Assembly (NCBI GenBank): GCA_036741355.1
Contig: DAINSK010000026.1
Location: 1-47,749, forward strand
Length of the DNA: 47,749 nucleotides
Origin: JBBRGK01 sp036741355
Lineage (GTDB): Bacteria; Chloroflexota; Dehalococcoidia; CAUJGQ01
Reading direction: 5' to 3'
Both the position numbers and the translations under genes were made by a program. Position 1 is the first letter of the stretch. Every line of letters begins with the position of its first letter. Below the pieces are notes generated by a model that was not told the origin of the DNA, made no database searches, and was given only the letters and a program-made list of their open reading frames with translations. Shown piece after piece: positions 7,500-15,768 of this stretch.

Positions 7500-8393
7500 C
7501 TATCGGGCTGGAGCCGTAGCCGTGCGCGTACCAGATGGTGTGCCAAAGGCGGGAACCCGCGGCGGCGTCGAGATAGCTGGGGCGCCCGGGGCCGGCGCAG
7601 CCTGATCCACCACCAACGTAACGCCGGAGTTGGTGGTGATGCCCGTGCCGGCCGACGGCTCCTGGCGAATGACGGTGCCGGGGCGGTCGGCACGGTTCGT
7701 GCTGGTCACCGACACGACTAGCGGCGTTACGCCGCGCTGCTGCAATTGCTGAATCGCCGACTGGGCATCCTGGCCCAGGAGAGCCGGCATCGCTCCGGCG
7801 CTGCGCGAGGGTGGGGTGGGTGTCAGTCTGGGTTGGGCGGCACCGGATGTTCTGCGTGGGCCACCTGGCGTTGGGGCAGCGGCGCCTCCGCTGCGAACCG
7901 GACTGCTGGCGCTACGTCCGGCTGCCTTTCCGGCGACAAAAGCAATCACCCCCATGCATACCACGAGGCCGGCGGCGACCGCTAGCACACGCGAACCGGG
8001 GGTGTGTTCGGCCGGAGCCAGGTTGGGTCGGGACAGCGGACTGGGTGGCTCGGTGCCACGGGTAACCGCAACCCGGCGTGGAGGTGTGCGATCTTGGACC
8101 CGTCCGCGACGGTATTCAATGTCATCGCGGGTGCTTTCCGGCTCTGGAGCAGCCGCCGCAGCAGCCGGTGATTGCGGCCAGTACGACAGCATCTCTTCGG
8201 GGTCAAGCCCGAGATACTGGCTGTAGTTACGGAGAAATCCCCGCGCGAAAACGGGAGCGACAAAGACGGAAAAATCTTCGTCCTCGAGGGCCTGGAGGTA
8301 ACGTCGCGAGATATGCGTTGCTCGCTCGGCCTCCTCCAGAGAGACGCCGCGCATGTGGCGCGTATTCTGGAGGCTCTCTCCGAGGCCCGCCAT
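7500..8393 (-). CDS. RodZ-like HTH membrane protein with a C-terminal PASTA domain
   Basis: A 297-residue protein with three parts. Residues 1-72 are a RodZ/YmfM-type helix-turn-helix domain (LGESLQNTR, GVSLEEAERAT, RRYLQALEDEDF, VFARGFLRNYSQYLGLD). Residues 133-155 form one membrane segment after a proline-rich linker. Residues 202-264 form a PASTA-like domain (MPALLGQDAQSAIQQL to VIRQEPSAGT and GVTLVV), ending in a Pro/Ala/Thr-rich tail. RodZ normally links MreB to the elongation machinery and carries a DUF4115 domain outside. Here the outer part is a PASTA fold, which in other proteins senses muropeptides or uncrosslinked peptidoglycan. Start: ATG with GGAGG upstream. The gene sits between rpsT and rimO. 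Confidence 0.8.
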   Translation of the reverse strand: MAGLGESLQNTRHMRGVSLEEAERATHISRRYLQALEDEDFSVFVAPVFARGFLRNYSQYLGLDPEEMLSYWPQSPAAAAAAPEPESTRDDIEYRRGRVQDRTPPRRVAVTRGTEPPSPLSRPNLAPAEHTPGSRVLAVAAGLVVCMGVIAFVAGKAAGRSASSPVRSGGAAAPTPGGPRRTSGAAQPRLTPTPPSRSAGAMPALLGQDAQSAIQQLQQRGVTPLVVSVTSTNRADRPGTVIRQEPSAGTGITTNSGVTLVVDQAAPAPGAPAISTPPRVPAFGTPSGTRTATAPAR

Positions 8394-8434
8394 CCGTCCT
8401 CCGGTGTGAAGGGTGGTAGACGTGCCCTCGAGTG

Positions 8435-8710
8435 TCAGGCGCTATTCGCCGTCGCGGCATTGAGTTTGTGCATCAACCGGGATTTGCGACGCGCTGCGTT
8501 GTTCTTGTGGATGATGCCCTTCTCGGCCGCCTTATCGAGGGCGCGGATCGCAAGGTGAATCGTCGAAGCTGCAGAACCCGATTCGCCCAGTGACAGTTCA
8601 CGTTCGGCGCGGTGAATGTACGTCCTGGTGGTGCTAATCACGATACGGTTACGCAGGCGTCGCTTGCCTGCCTGCCGCATCCGCTTTCGGGCGGAGGCAA
8701 TATTCGGCAA
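8435..8710 (-). CDS. rpsT: 30S ribosomal protein S20
   Basis: A 91-residue basic protein with the S20 signature: MPNIASARKRMRQ at the N-terminus and KGIIHKNNAARRKSRL near the C-terminus. It binds 16S rRNA early in 30S assembly. The start codon is TTG with GAGGGG eight bases upstream. A UUG start is also known for E. coli rpsT, where it matters for autoregulation. It is first in the operon rpsT - HTH/PASTA - rimO, under the promoter at 8747-8775. Confidence 0.95.
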   Translation of the reverse strand: MPNIASARKRMRQAGKRRLRNRIVISTTRTYIHRAERELSLGESGSAASTIHLAIRALDKAAEKGIIHKNNAARRKSRLMHKLNAATANSA

Positions 8711-8746
8711 CTTGGGAACCCCTCTGTTGGTGAGCTAATCCACCCT

Positions 8747-8775
8747 ATGATACGGAAGTAAGCAAACTGTGTCCA
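8747..8775 (-). promoter_or_regulatory. Sigma-70 type promoter upstream of rpsT
   Basis: Minus strand TGGACA (8775-8770), 17-base spacer, TATCAT (8752-8747), 37 bases before the rpsT TTG. Good match in both boxes and ideal spacing; not tested. Confidence 0.55.
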
Positions 8776-8823
8776 GAACGGTCACGCGGCGCACGCGCTC
8801 GACCGCGACCTTTCGCACGTGCG

Positions 8824-9537
8824 TCAATAGATGATCCGCCGTCTCAACGCAGCCGCCTTGACGACGGTGATCCGTTGCCGTCCCAGCAGGATGAGGCCGG
8901 CATGCTGGAATCGTCGCAGACACTGGTTGACGCTTTCCCGAGTTGCACCCACCATCGATCCTAGCTCTGCCTGGCTGAGCGACAGTTCGATTCGCCGTCC
9001 TTCGGGTACGTCAACCCCGTGAGAATGAGCCAATTCAAGCAAGCGCTTCGCGATACGAGCGTCGAGGTTCAGGAAGATCATGTCGCCGACTCCGTTGGTC
9101 AGCCGCCTGATCTGCGAGGCCAGCAAACTGAAGATCTGGCGGGATACGGCGGGGTAGTGATCGATGATCGAGAAAAAGTCCTCACGGGCGAGATTGAGCG
9201 TCTGGGTCGTCTCCATCGCCACTACGTCGGCCGAATGGGGCACGTCGTCGAACAGCGCCAGCTCGCCGAAAAACTCACCCGGGCCCATTACCGCCAGCAT
9301 TGCTTCCTGGCCCTGCTCGGAGACCGAAACGATCTTTACGTGGCCCGAATCGATCAGGCACAGCGATCGTCCCGGGTCGCCCTCGTGAAAGATCACTTCG
9401 CCAGAGTTGTAGCGCCGCCGCCGAACCCGCGCGCCGATGGCATCAATCACCGCCGTAGGCAGATTTCCGAACAGAGGAACACACGAGAGTGCGCGGGCGG
9501 TCTCATCGGTTTGCACCGCGAAAGTGCTCCTCGACAT
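8824..9537 (-). CDS. Crp/Fnr-family transcriptional regulator
   Basis: A 237-residue protein with an N-terminal cyclic-nucleotide-binding jelly roll (VPLFGNLP, GEVIFHEGDPG, GEFFGELALFDDVPHSADVVA) and a C-terminal winged helix (LSQAELGSMVGATRESVNQCLRRF). There is no FNR-type N-terminal cysteine cluster, so an iron-sulfur sensor is unlikely. The phosphate-binding cassette keeps FGELALFDD, but the Arg-Ser pair of classic cAMP-binding CRP is not obvious, so the ligand is open. The ATG at 9537 is used because the longer frame has an unlikely N-terminus. No clear ribosome-binding site precedes it. It is divergent from the MFS gene, with a palindrome between them. Confidence 0.88.
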   Translation of the reverse strand: MSRSTFAVQTDETARALSCVPLFGNLPTAVIDAIGARVRRRRYNSGEVIFHEGDPGRSLCLIDSGHVKIVSVSEQGQEAMLAVMGPGEFFGELALFDDVPHSADVVAMETTQTLNLAREDFFSIIDHYPAVSRQIFSLLASQIRRLTNGVGDMIFLNLDARIAKRLLELAHSHGVDVPEGRRIELSLSQAELGSMVGATRESVNQCLRRFQHAGLILLGRQRITVVKAAALRRRIIY

Positions 9538-9625
9538 GTGGAGATGATTACGGATGACAGAATGCCGCGGGCTCACTCTACACTGCCGGCTGTGCCCGAT
9601 GCCACTGTTGGCGCCGCGCGGCCAG

Positions 9626-9648
9626 CGCGTTGACGCGCGTTCAACGCG
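9626..9648. promoter_or_regulatory. Palindromic operator between crp-like and MFS genes
   Basis: CGCGTTGA, seven bases, TCAACGCG: a perfect inverted repeat with 8-base arms that covers the -35 box of the MFS promoter. The TTGA/TCAA core is like FNR-family half sites, but the gap is seven instead of six. It may bind the divergent Crp/Fnr protein. Confidence 0.5.
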
Positions 9649-9659
9649 ACATCTAGCAT
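9630..9659 (+). promoter_or_regulatory. Promoter of the MFS gene, probably leaderless
   Basis: TTGACG (9630-9635), 18-base spacer, TAGCAT (9654-9659). Only seven bases separate the -10 box from the ATG at 9667, and no Shine-Dalgarno fits between them. The expected transcript would start at or next to the start codon. Confidence 0.5.
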
Positions 9660-9666
9660 TCTTTTG

Positions 9667-10887
9667 ATGACCTCCGTACCGAAATCGCTGCGGCGAGGTG
9701 CCTCGCCGGACGACCCGCGGGGGACCCAAGCACCCGCGGCGGATGTGCCGCTTTGGACTTCATCGTTCCTCCTCGTGATGGTCATCGTTCATACCTTTTT
9801 CCTGAGCAACTTTCTGCTTACCGCCGCGTTGCCCCTGTACGTTGCCAAGTCACCACGTTGGCAAGTGGGGCTTGTCGTCGGGGTTCCGTTCATAGCATCG
9901 CTGATTCTGCGGCCATTCACCGGCCGCCTCGTCGATCGTTCCGGCAGGCGCGTCTACCTGATCACGGGTGCAGCTGGCTGCGCGGCGATGATGGCGCTGC
10001 ACGCGGTAAGCGCCAATATCTGGTTTCTGGCTGGGGTGCGGCTCTTGCTGGGAGCAGCGTCGGCGTTTATCACGACAGCAATCATGGCCTCGCTCGCGGA
10101 CGTCCTCCCTCCTACCCGTCGCGGTGCTGGTATGGGGTGGTACGGCATCTTTTACACGAGCACCAACCTCTACGGACCCGCGCTTGGTCTGTGGCTGGCA
10201 AGCAGCTTCGGATACGCCTTCATGTTTGGCTTCGACGCGGCGCTAAACGTGGCAGCATTATTGGTTGCCCTCGTTCTGACCGAAACCGGCGTGCGCACAA
10301 TGAAGAGCACGCCGCCTGCCAGGCTATTCAGCCGGTCGGCCCTGCTGCCGATGTCGACGTTCCTATCGATCACGATTCCAGCCGGAGCAGTGACCGCTTT
10401 CCTTGCGCTCGTGGAGAAACAACGCCATGGCGGCGACCCGGGCCTCTTTTTCCTGCTGTTCGGCGTCACTTTGATGTCCGGTCGCGTCATCGGCGGCTGG
10501 GTTTCGGACCGCTTCTCGCGGAGCGCGGCGATCGTGCCGGGCCTGGTGCTAACTGGCGTGGCAATGCTGGGCCTCGCCGCAGCCGGAGCGCCGGTCGCCT
10601 TTTACCTGGTGGCGCTGATGTATGGATTCGGCTTCGCGTTGGGTCATACGGGTTCGACGATCCTCACGATGGACCGGGCGCCCGAAGCCGAGCGCGGTGC
10701 GGCCATGGCGACGCTCACCGTTGCGTGGGACATCGGGACGTTGGTCGGAGCCTTCATGCTTGGCTTTTTGGTCGATGCCGCCGGCTACGGCGTGGTCTTT
10801 TTGCTTGTCGGCCTAATCCCAATTGCCCAGGCAGGTATCTACATGGTGATCGCAAAGCCGCGCCGTAGCGTGGTCGCGCCCAGTTAA
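9667..10887 (+). CDS. Major facilitator superfamily transporter
   Basis: A 406-residue protein with twelve predicted membrane helices in two bundles and a central cytoplasmic loop near residues 205-230. The MFS loop motif between helices 2 and 3 is visible as GRLVDRSGRR, and a weaker copy WVSDRFSR occurs in the second half. Alignment by eye suggests the drug or staphylopine-type exporter branch, but the substrate cannot be read from the sequence. The ATG at 9667 directly follows a TTG that could also serve. It is divergent from the Crp/Fnr gene and may be its target. No partner gene follows. Confidence 0.88.
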   Translation: MTSVPKSLRRGASPDDPRGTQAPAADVPLWTSSFLLVMVIVHTFFLSNFLLTAALPLYVAKSPRWQVGLVVGVPFIASLILRPFTGRLVDRSGRRVYLITGAAGCAAMMALHAVSANIWFLAGVRLLLGAASAFITTAIMASLADVLPPTRRGAGMGWYGIFYTSTNLYGPALGLWLASSFGYAFMFGFDAALNVAALLVALVLTETGVRTMKSTPPARLFSRSALLPMSTFLSITIPAGAVTAFLALVEKQRHGGDPGLFFLLFGVTLMSGRVIGGWVSDRFSRSAAIVPGLVLTGVAMLGLAAAGAPVAFYLVALMYGFGFALGHTGSTILTMDRAPEAERGAAMATLTVAWDIGTLVGAFMLGFLVDAAGYGVVFLLVGLIPIAQAGIYMVIAKPRRSVVAPS

Positions 10888-10943
10888 TTGCCACTTCACG
10901 GCAGGCGCGCGGTCCACGTCGGTCAGCGGGCTGATTCCATGGG

Positions 10944-11366
10944 TTAGTAGCGGCCGATCTCGTGCAGACGGTCATCGTCGATGCCGAAGTGATGCGCGAG
11001 CTCGTGTAGGACGGTGTGGCGCACCAGTTCGGTCAGATGCTCTTCATCGCGGGCGATGCGTTCCAGCGGCTGCTGGAAAATGAAGATGCGGTCGGGGAGC
11101 GCGAAGTTATAGCCGTATCCCCGCCGCGTGAGGTCCGTGCCTACGTACAGGCCGAGTAGTGTCTGTCTCGGCTGAGTCTTCCCCGCGTGTAGCTGGTCAT
11201 CATTAGCACGGGCGCGCACCACGATGTCGATGTTTTCTAGCCGGCCGGCAAACTCCGCTGGCAAGTCCTTCAGGGCACGACGGACAAGCGACTCAAAGCG
11301 ACGGCGGGAGACGGAGCGGCGCTCGTACATCCTGGCTAGCTCCGCACGTGACGGCGCTCGAAACAT
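10944..11366 (-). CDS. Zincin-like metallopeptidase family protein (PF06262 type)
   Basis: A 140-residue minimal zincin with the extended motif HELAHHFGIDD: His121, Glu122, His125 and Asp130 fit HExxHxxGxxD. Upstream blocks LENIDIVVRA and LLGLYVG, and a PDRIFIFQQPL strand, are typical of this small family found widely in Actinobacteria and Chloroflexota. There is no signal peptide, so it acts in the cytoplasm. Physiological substrate unknown for the family. It starts nine bases after the small zinc protein and is the last gene of the minus-strand run beginning at 14195. Confidence 0.85.
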   Translation of the reverse strand: MFRAPSRAELARMYERRSVSRRRFESLVRRALKDLPAEFAGRLENIDIVVRARANDDQLHAGKTQPRQTLLGLYVGTDLTRRGYGYNFALPDRIFIFQQPLERIARDEEHLTELVRHTVLHELAHHFGIDDDRLHEIGRY

Positions 11367-11375
11367 GGCAGCGCA

Positions 11376-11618
11376 TTATTCGGCGTGCTGCTCCGAGCGG
11401 ACACCTTCGGGACACGTCGTATGGACGGTCGCGTCGCAGACCGGGCACCGCCGGAACGAAAGGACGACGAAACAGCCCGATGCAATTGAGCATGCATGCC
11501 CGAGCGGAGGGTCCTTGTGGCGTAGTGCATACGGCAGGTCGCAATGGCGGCACGTCGTCCAGCGGATGTACTCTGAGGGTAGCTCAACTCGCGAAGGCGA
11601 GGTTTGGCTCGACGTCAA
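11376..11618 (-). CDS. Small cysteine-rich zinc-ribbon-like protein
   Basis: An 80-residue protein of unknown function. It has CxxC pairs at Cys23/Cys26 (CRHC) and Cys58/Cys61 (CPVC), plus Cys43, Cys49 and Cys69. This spacing suggests one or two zinc knuckles. The first 14 residues overlap the end of tsaD; the only ATG is there, so the true start may be a later non-ATG codon. It lies between tsaD and the zincin gene with short gaps, which supports real expression. No catalytic feature is visible. Confidence 0.5.
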   Translation of the reverse strand: MTSSQTSPSRVELPSEYIRWTTCRHCDLPYALRHKDPPLGHACSIASGCFVVLSFRRCPVCDATVHTTCPEGVRSEQHAE

Positions 11619-12579
11619 GGTCGAAGTCCTTTGCGTCTCCGGCGCTGAAGTGGAAGTAGCCGCAGGCGCCGACCATCGCGGCGTTGTCGGTGCAGTACTT
11701 TGGCGGCGGAACGCGGACCTGCACCGGCGCCCGGGCGGTCAACTCTTTGCGAAGAGCGCCATTTGCTGCCACTCCTCCCGCCACGAGGATCTGCTTAACT
11801 CCGAACTCTCGCGCCGCGCGGACGGTCTTGGCGGCCAACACGTCCACGACTGATTCTTGGAACGCCTTGGCGATATCCGCCACCGGCGGGTGGTCCGGCT
11901 CGCGCAGCATATGGAGGACGGCGGTCTTCAGACCGCTGAAACTGAAGTTCCATGTCCCCGGCAGCCACGCCCGAGGAAGCACGACGTCCGTGTGGACGAT
12001 GGTCGCGGCGGTCCACTCTATAGCGGGACCACCGGGAAACCCTAGCTCCAGCAGGCGGGCGACTTTGTCAAACGCCTCACCGGCCGCGTCGTCGACCGTG
12101 CGGCCAAGACGCTTGTACTCGCCGTGGCCACACATGATGATCAGGTCGGTGTGGCCGCCTGAAACCACCAGACAAAGCGCAGGGAATTCCGGCGGCTCGG
12201 TCGGCGTTTCGGTGTCCAACCAGTTCGCGTAGATGTGCGATTCGAGGTGATTCAGGCCGACGAGCGGCTTCCTTCGCGCAAATGCAACCGCTTTGGCCGC
12301 GTTCACGCCGACGAGCAGCGAGCCGGCCAGTCCCGGGCCGTGGGTTACGGCGATGCCGTCGATGTCATCCCAGTTGCAGCCGGACGAGTGCATCGCCGTC
12401 TCGATTACCGGGATGATCGTTTGGAGATGTTGTCGTGACGCCACTTCGGGCACGACGCCGCCGTAACGCCGATGGACATCGATCTGGGTGGCGACCATGT
12501 TGGACAGGATTCGATGACCGTCCTCGACGACCGCCGCGGCCGACTCATCGCAGGATGTCTCTACACTCAGGATACGCAT
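11584..12579 (-). CDS. tsaD: tRNA N6-adenosine threonylcarbamoyltransferase
   Basis: Forms the N6-threonylcarbamoyl adenosine at position 37 of ANN-decoding tRNAs, in complex with TsaB and TsaE. The 331-residue sequence opens with VETSCDES and carries the metal ligands His111 and His115 (HLESH), the nucleotide-binding VSGGHTDL and VVAGGVAAN-like blocks, and a late CTDNAAM motif containing the third metal ligand Asp. Length is normal. The ATG is preceded by GGAG about nine bases upstream. tsaB and tsaE are not in this window. Confidence 0.96.
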   Translation of the reverse strand: MRILSVETSCDESAAAVVEDGHRILSNMVATQIDVHRRYGGVVPEVASRQHLQTIIPVIETAMHSSGCNWDDIDGIAVTHGPGLAGSLLVGVNAAKAVAFARRKPLVGLNHLESHIYANWLDTETPTEPPEFPALCLVVSGGHTDLIIMCGHGEYKRLGRTVDDAAGEAFDKVARLLELGFPGGPAIEWTAATIVHTDVVLPRAWLPGTWNFSFSGLKTAVLHMLREPDHPPVADIAKAFQESVVDVLAAKTVRAAREFGVKQILVAGGVAANGALRKELTARAPVQVRVPPPKYCTDNAAMVGACGYFHFSAGDAKDFDLDVEPNLAFAS

Positions 12580-12612
12580 CCAGGACTACTCCGGGCTTAG
12601 GGGGAGGCGCGT

Positions 12613-13302
12613 CTAGGCATCGTTTCGGCGTGCGGGCTGGGTTTGACCGAGCAGCCCCTCCTGTGCGGCGAAGGCGGCTGCTTGCTGGCGGTTTCGCAGG
12701 TCGAGCTTTTCCAGGATGTTGCGCAGGTGCACTTTCACGGTGTTGACAGCGATGTAGAGGTGATCGGCGATCTCCTGGTTGCGCCATCCCGCGGCGACGT
12801 ACTCGAGGATCTCCCGCTCGCGACTGGTGAGCTGATCTAAACCAGGCCCGGCAGCCCTCGGCGGGGGGCTCGCCTTGGCGAATTCATCAAGCAGCCTCGT
12901 CGCAAGTACCGGCGTTATCGACGTGCCGCCGTCAGCGAGCACCTGGAGCGCGTCGTGCAACGCCGTGAGTTCGGTGTCTTTCAGCAGGTAACCCCGCGCC
13001 CCTGAGCGGATGGCCGCGAATAGGTCTTCGTCCTGCTCGGACACGGTAAGCATGCATACCGCCGTTTCAGGCGCAAGTTCCAGAATCGTCTTTGTAGCCT
13101 CGGTGCCCGGCATGCCGGGCATGCTCATATCCATCAGCACGACGTTAGGCTTGAACAGCTTGGCCTTTTCGATCGCCTCCGGGCCGCTGCCCGCCTCGGC
13201 GACGAGCTCGACGTCGTCGTAGGAGTTCAACAGGCTGGCAAGCCCATCGCGGAAGAGGCGGTGGTCGTCCACGACCATGAGCCGAACAGGTATGCCTGCC
13301 AT
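12613..13302 (-). CDS. NarL/FixJ-family response regulator (orphan)
   Basis: A 229-residue two-domain regulator. The receiver domain has the acidic pair Asp12/Asp13, phospho-acceptor Asp58 (VLMDMSMPG), Thr86 and Lys108 (LLKD). The C-terminal LuxR-type HTH reads LTSREREILEYVAAG through VNTVKVHLRNILEKL. The ATG at 13302 has GGAG eight bases upstream; the ATG two codons earlier is too close to it. No histidine kinase is adjacent. The gene lies 41 bases after the BrkB-family gene and 33 bases before tsaD, all on the same strand. Confidence 0.9.
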   Translation of the reverse strand: MAGIPVRLMVVDDHRLFRDGLASLLNSYDDVELVAEAGSGPEAIEKAKLFKPNVVLMDMSMPGMPGTEATKTILELAPETAVCMLTVSEQDEDLFAAIRSGARGYLLKDTELTALHDALQVLADGGTSITPVLATRLLDEFAKASPPPRAAGPGLDQLTSREREILEYVAAGWRNQEIADHLYIAVNTVKVHLRNILEKLDLRNRQQAAAFAAQEGLLGQTQPARRNDA

Positions 13303-13343
13303 GGGCATTTCTCCATGCGTGAAGCGGATATATTCGTTCCCGA

Positions 13344-14195
13344 TCATAACACAGGCACACATGACGGGCGTCTCCGTTTCCATTCGACGTACTGGCGAGC
13401 GATCTCCGCGCCCAGTAGCACCAGGCTAGCGACCACATACGCGTAAAACACGAAAGCGATCACGGCTCCGAGTGAACCATACAGCTTGTCGAAGCGACCA
13501 AAGCTGCGCACGTACCAGCCGAAACCGTAGCTGGTCGCTTGGAAGCCCGCTGCGGCGACGGCAGCACCATGCCAGCAGTCGGTCCAGTGAACGCTAGCCG
13601 GTGACGTGACGACGTAGAGCTGGCTGAACGTTGCGAACGCGATTAAGAAGGGCAGAACGAGGAAGAAGACGCCGAGCCCGAATGACGTTAGTCCTGCGAC
13701 GCGGGAGCCAAGCATCTCTTTCGTCAATTCGCTCAACGCGACAAGTCCGGCAACGCCGGCCAGAGCAAGCGCGAGTAACAGGCCGAAGCCGATTACACTG
13801 AGGAGGTCCACGGCTTTGGCAATGAGCCAGGGGCGCCCGTCGCTCGTATTCCAGACCACATTGAGTCCGGTGCGAACCGCCGTGAAGACCGCGCTGGCTC
13901 CCCACAACGCGCCGATCAGGCCGATGATTCCCAGCTCCGCTCGGCCCTCTGTAAAAGACTGCACCTGTTCGTAGATCTTGACGGTCGAAGCGCCGCCCAG
14001 CGCATCGGCAATGTTAGCAACCATGCGGTCGCGGTCTGAATTGGTGACGAAGTAACTGCCGAAACCAATGACGAATATTGACAGCGGAAGGACGGAGAAC
14101 AGGGTGTAGTAGGCGATCGCCGCCGCGTAACTGCTTGCGCGGTCGCCCATATACGCCCGCAGCGAGCGTCCCACTACTGAAAACGCTGTTCGCAC
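13344..14195 (-). CDS. YihY/BrkB family inner membrane protein
   Basis: A 283-residue polytopic protein of the YihY/BrkB (UPF0761) family. Family blocks include an early SSYAAAIAYYTLFSVLPL helix, GLIGALWGASAVFTAVRTGLNVVWN, and a late GSLGAVIAFVFYAYV helix. About six membrane segments are visible. The family was once called ribonuclease BN in error; its function is not settled, and transport or envelope roles have been proposed. It starts at a GTG with GAGGG upstream and begins the minus-strand run that continues into the response regulator and tsaD. Confidence 0.85.
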   Translation of the reverse strand: MRTAFSVVGRSLRAYMGDRASSYAAAIAYYTLFSVLPLSIFVIGFGSYFVTNSDRDRMVANIADALGGASTVKIYEQVQSFTEGRAELGIIGLIGALWGASAVFTAVRTGLNVVWNTSDGRPWLIAKAVDLLSVIGFGLLLALALAGVAGLVALSELTKEMLGSRVAGLTSFGLGVFFLVLPFLIAFATFSQLYVVTSPASVHWTDCWHGAAVAAAGFQATSYGFGWYVRSFGRFDKLYGSLGAVIAFVFYAYVVASLVLLGAEIARQYVEWKRRRPSCVPVL

Positions 14196-14281
14196 AGTCC
14201 CTCTGATGATCCGGTTACGGCGCCGCCTGACAAAGTCTTGTGGCTGTCAGGCTGCTGCTTTCTACTTTACCGGTCCCGGCT

Positions 14282-14311
14282 TTGACGGGTTTATATGAGG
14301 CGCATTGTTAT
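14282..14311 (+). promoter_or_regulatory. Candidate promoter for the M16 protease gene (distal)
   Basis: TTGACG, 18-base spacer, TGTTAT, in the 234-base region between the divergent BrkB and M16 genes. Confidence 0.35.
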
Positions 14312-14319
14312 CACGCTTC

Positions 14320-14349
14320 TTGACCGGCGTTATTAGCCGCTCCTACACT
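14320..14349 (+). promoter_or_regulatory. Candidate promoter for the M16 protease gene (proximal)
   Basis: TTGACC, 18-base spacer, TACACT, about 80 bases before the chosen ATG. It overlaps a GC-rich leader with repeated GCCGCCCGCGC units. Confidence 0.35.
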
Positions 14350-14429
14350 GCGTCAGCGGACAGGCCCGGGCGCCGCCCGCGCGCCGCCCGCGCTTGCGCC
14401 TTTCTTCCAGCTTGCAACGAGGGGACCGG

Positions 14430-15746
14430 ATGGCTTCGACTCGAGGTCGGACTGGCAAGCGCGGCGCCGGTCAGATGCCTACCTGGCAGATTGCCACACT
14501 CAAGAATGGCATGCGCATCGTGACCACGCCGATTCCCACGGCGCAATCGGCCAGCGTCAACGTATTTGTCGGCGTCGGTTCGCGCGCCGAGGAGCGACGC
14601 GTCAACGGCGTGTCGCACTTCATGGAGCACATGCTTTTTAAGGGCACGAACCGGCGGCCGAACGCGATCATCATCGCCAGCGAAATCGAGGGCGCCGGCG
14701 GCGTGCTGAACGCCTACACGACGAAAGAACTCACGTGTTACTGGAACCAAGTTCCCTACGACATGTTGCCGCTCGCGATGGACGTCGTAGCGGATATGGT
14801 GCGCAACTCACTGTTGGAAGACGTTGAGGTCGAGCGCGAGCGAACGGTGGTACAGCAGGAAATTCGACGCGCCCATGACCAGCCTGGCGCATGGGTCGGC
14901 GAGCTTTTGTCGGGCGCCGTATACGGCGACCAGCCGATCGGCTGGAGCATCGCGGGGACGCTCGATATCGTGGCTGGCATCTCGCGTGACGACATGCGCC
15001 GGCACCTTGATACCTGGTACGTGCCGAGCAACTTGGTACTCAGCGTCGCCGGCAATGTGATCCATCAGCAGGTAGTGGAGCTATCGCAGAAGTTGTGGGA
15101 AGACATGCCCGGCGACGCCACCCCGTCTGTGACGCCGGCCGCTCCGGAAATGTCGCCCGACCGCATTCGTATGGACCAGCGCGACATTACGCAGGCAAAC
15201 ATGGCGATCGGGTTGCGCTCGTTGCACCGCAAGGATCCCGATCGGTTTGCGCTCACAATTCTGAACAACGTGCTGGGCCGTGGTATGAGCTCGCGTCTCT
15301 TTCGCGAGGTGCGTGAGCGACGGGGGCTGGCTTACTCGGTCGGCGCCTCGACCTCGCGTTACCTGGACGCGGGCACGTTCTCCATCGCCGCCGGCGTGAG
15401 CCCCGAGCATGCCGTAGAGGCGACGCAGGTCATCATGGAGGAACTAAGCAAGCTGGTGGAGACGCTCGTCGAGGAAGACGAACTTACCAAGGCGCGTGAT
15501 TACGCGGCGGGCAGCTTCCGGCTAGGACTTGAAAGCAGCATGTCGCTGGCTCAACGTGCCGGCGAAAGCCTGCTGGTATTGGGAACTATCGAGTCGATTG
15601 AGGATGTCATTACGGGGCTGAAGAGCATCAGCGCTGACGACGTGCAACGGGTGGCCCGGCGCATCTTCCGCAGCGATAATCTGGCGATGGCCGTCGTCGG
15701 ACCGGAGATGGACGCGGAAGGACTGCGCGCCACCCTCAGGCTGTAA
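14430..15746 (+). CDS. M16-family zinc peptidase (insulinase / processing peptidase type)
   Basis: A 438-residue single-chain M16B-type peptidase. The inverted zinc motif HxxEH is present as SHFMEHMLFKG (His63, Glu66, His67), with the distal glutamate in the following ERERTVVQQEI helix. The C-terminal inactive half has the GRGMSSRLFREVRE block characteristic of bacterial homologs of mitochondrial processing peptidase. The ATG at 14430 follows GAGGGG by five bases; the longer frame is not needed. No signal peptide, so probably cytoplasmic. Many genomes place this gene near polynucleotide phosphorylase or dapB, which are not here. Confidence 0.93.
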   Translation: MASTRGRTGKRGAGQMPTWQIATLKNGMRIVTTPIPTAQSASVNVFVGVGSRAEERRVNGVSHFMEHMLFKGTNRRPNAIIIASEIEGAGGVLNAYTTKELTCYWNQVPYDMLPLAMDVVADMVRNSLLEDVEVERERTVVQQEIRRAHDQPGAWVGELLSGAVYGDQPIGWSIAGTLDIVAGISRDDMRRHLDTWYVPSNLVLSVAGNVIHQQVVELSQKLWEDMPGDATPSVTPAAPEMSPDRIRMDQRDITQANMAIGLRSLHRKDPDRFALTILNNVLGRGMSSRLFREVRERRGLAYSVGASTSRYLDAGTFSIAAGVSPEHAVEATQVIMEELSKLVETLVEEDELTKARDYAAGSFRLGLESSMSLAQRAGESLLVLGTIESIEDVITGLKSISADDVQRVARRIFRSDNLAMAVVGPEMDAEGLRATLRL

Positions 15747-15768
15747 TGGACTTGCTAGATGTCCGAGC

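Noticed and set aside
9538..9729. N-terminal extension of the Crp/Fnr protein
   Set aside because: It would overlap the divergent MFS start and promoter and has no similarity to the family.
9753..10868. Plus-strand frame of 371 codons within the MFS gene
   Set aside because: Same strand, other phase; Arg-rich with no membrane helices, whereas the MFS frame has twelve.
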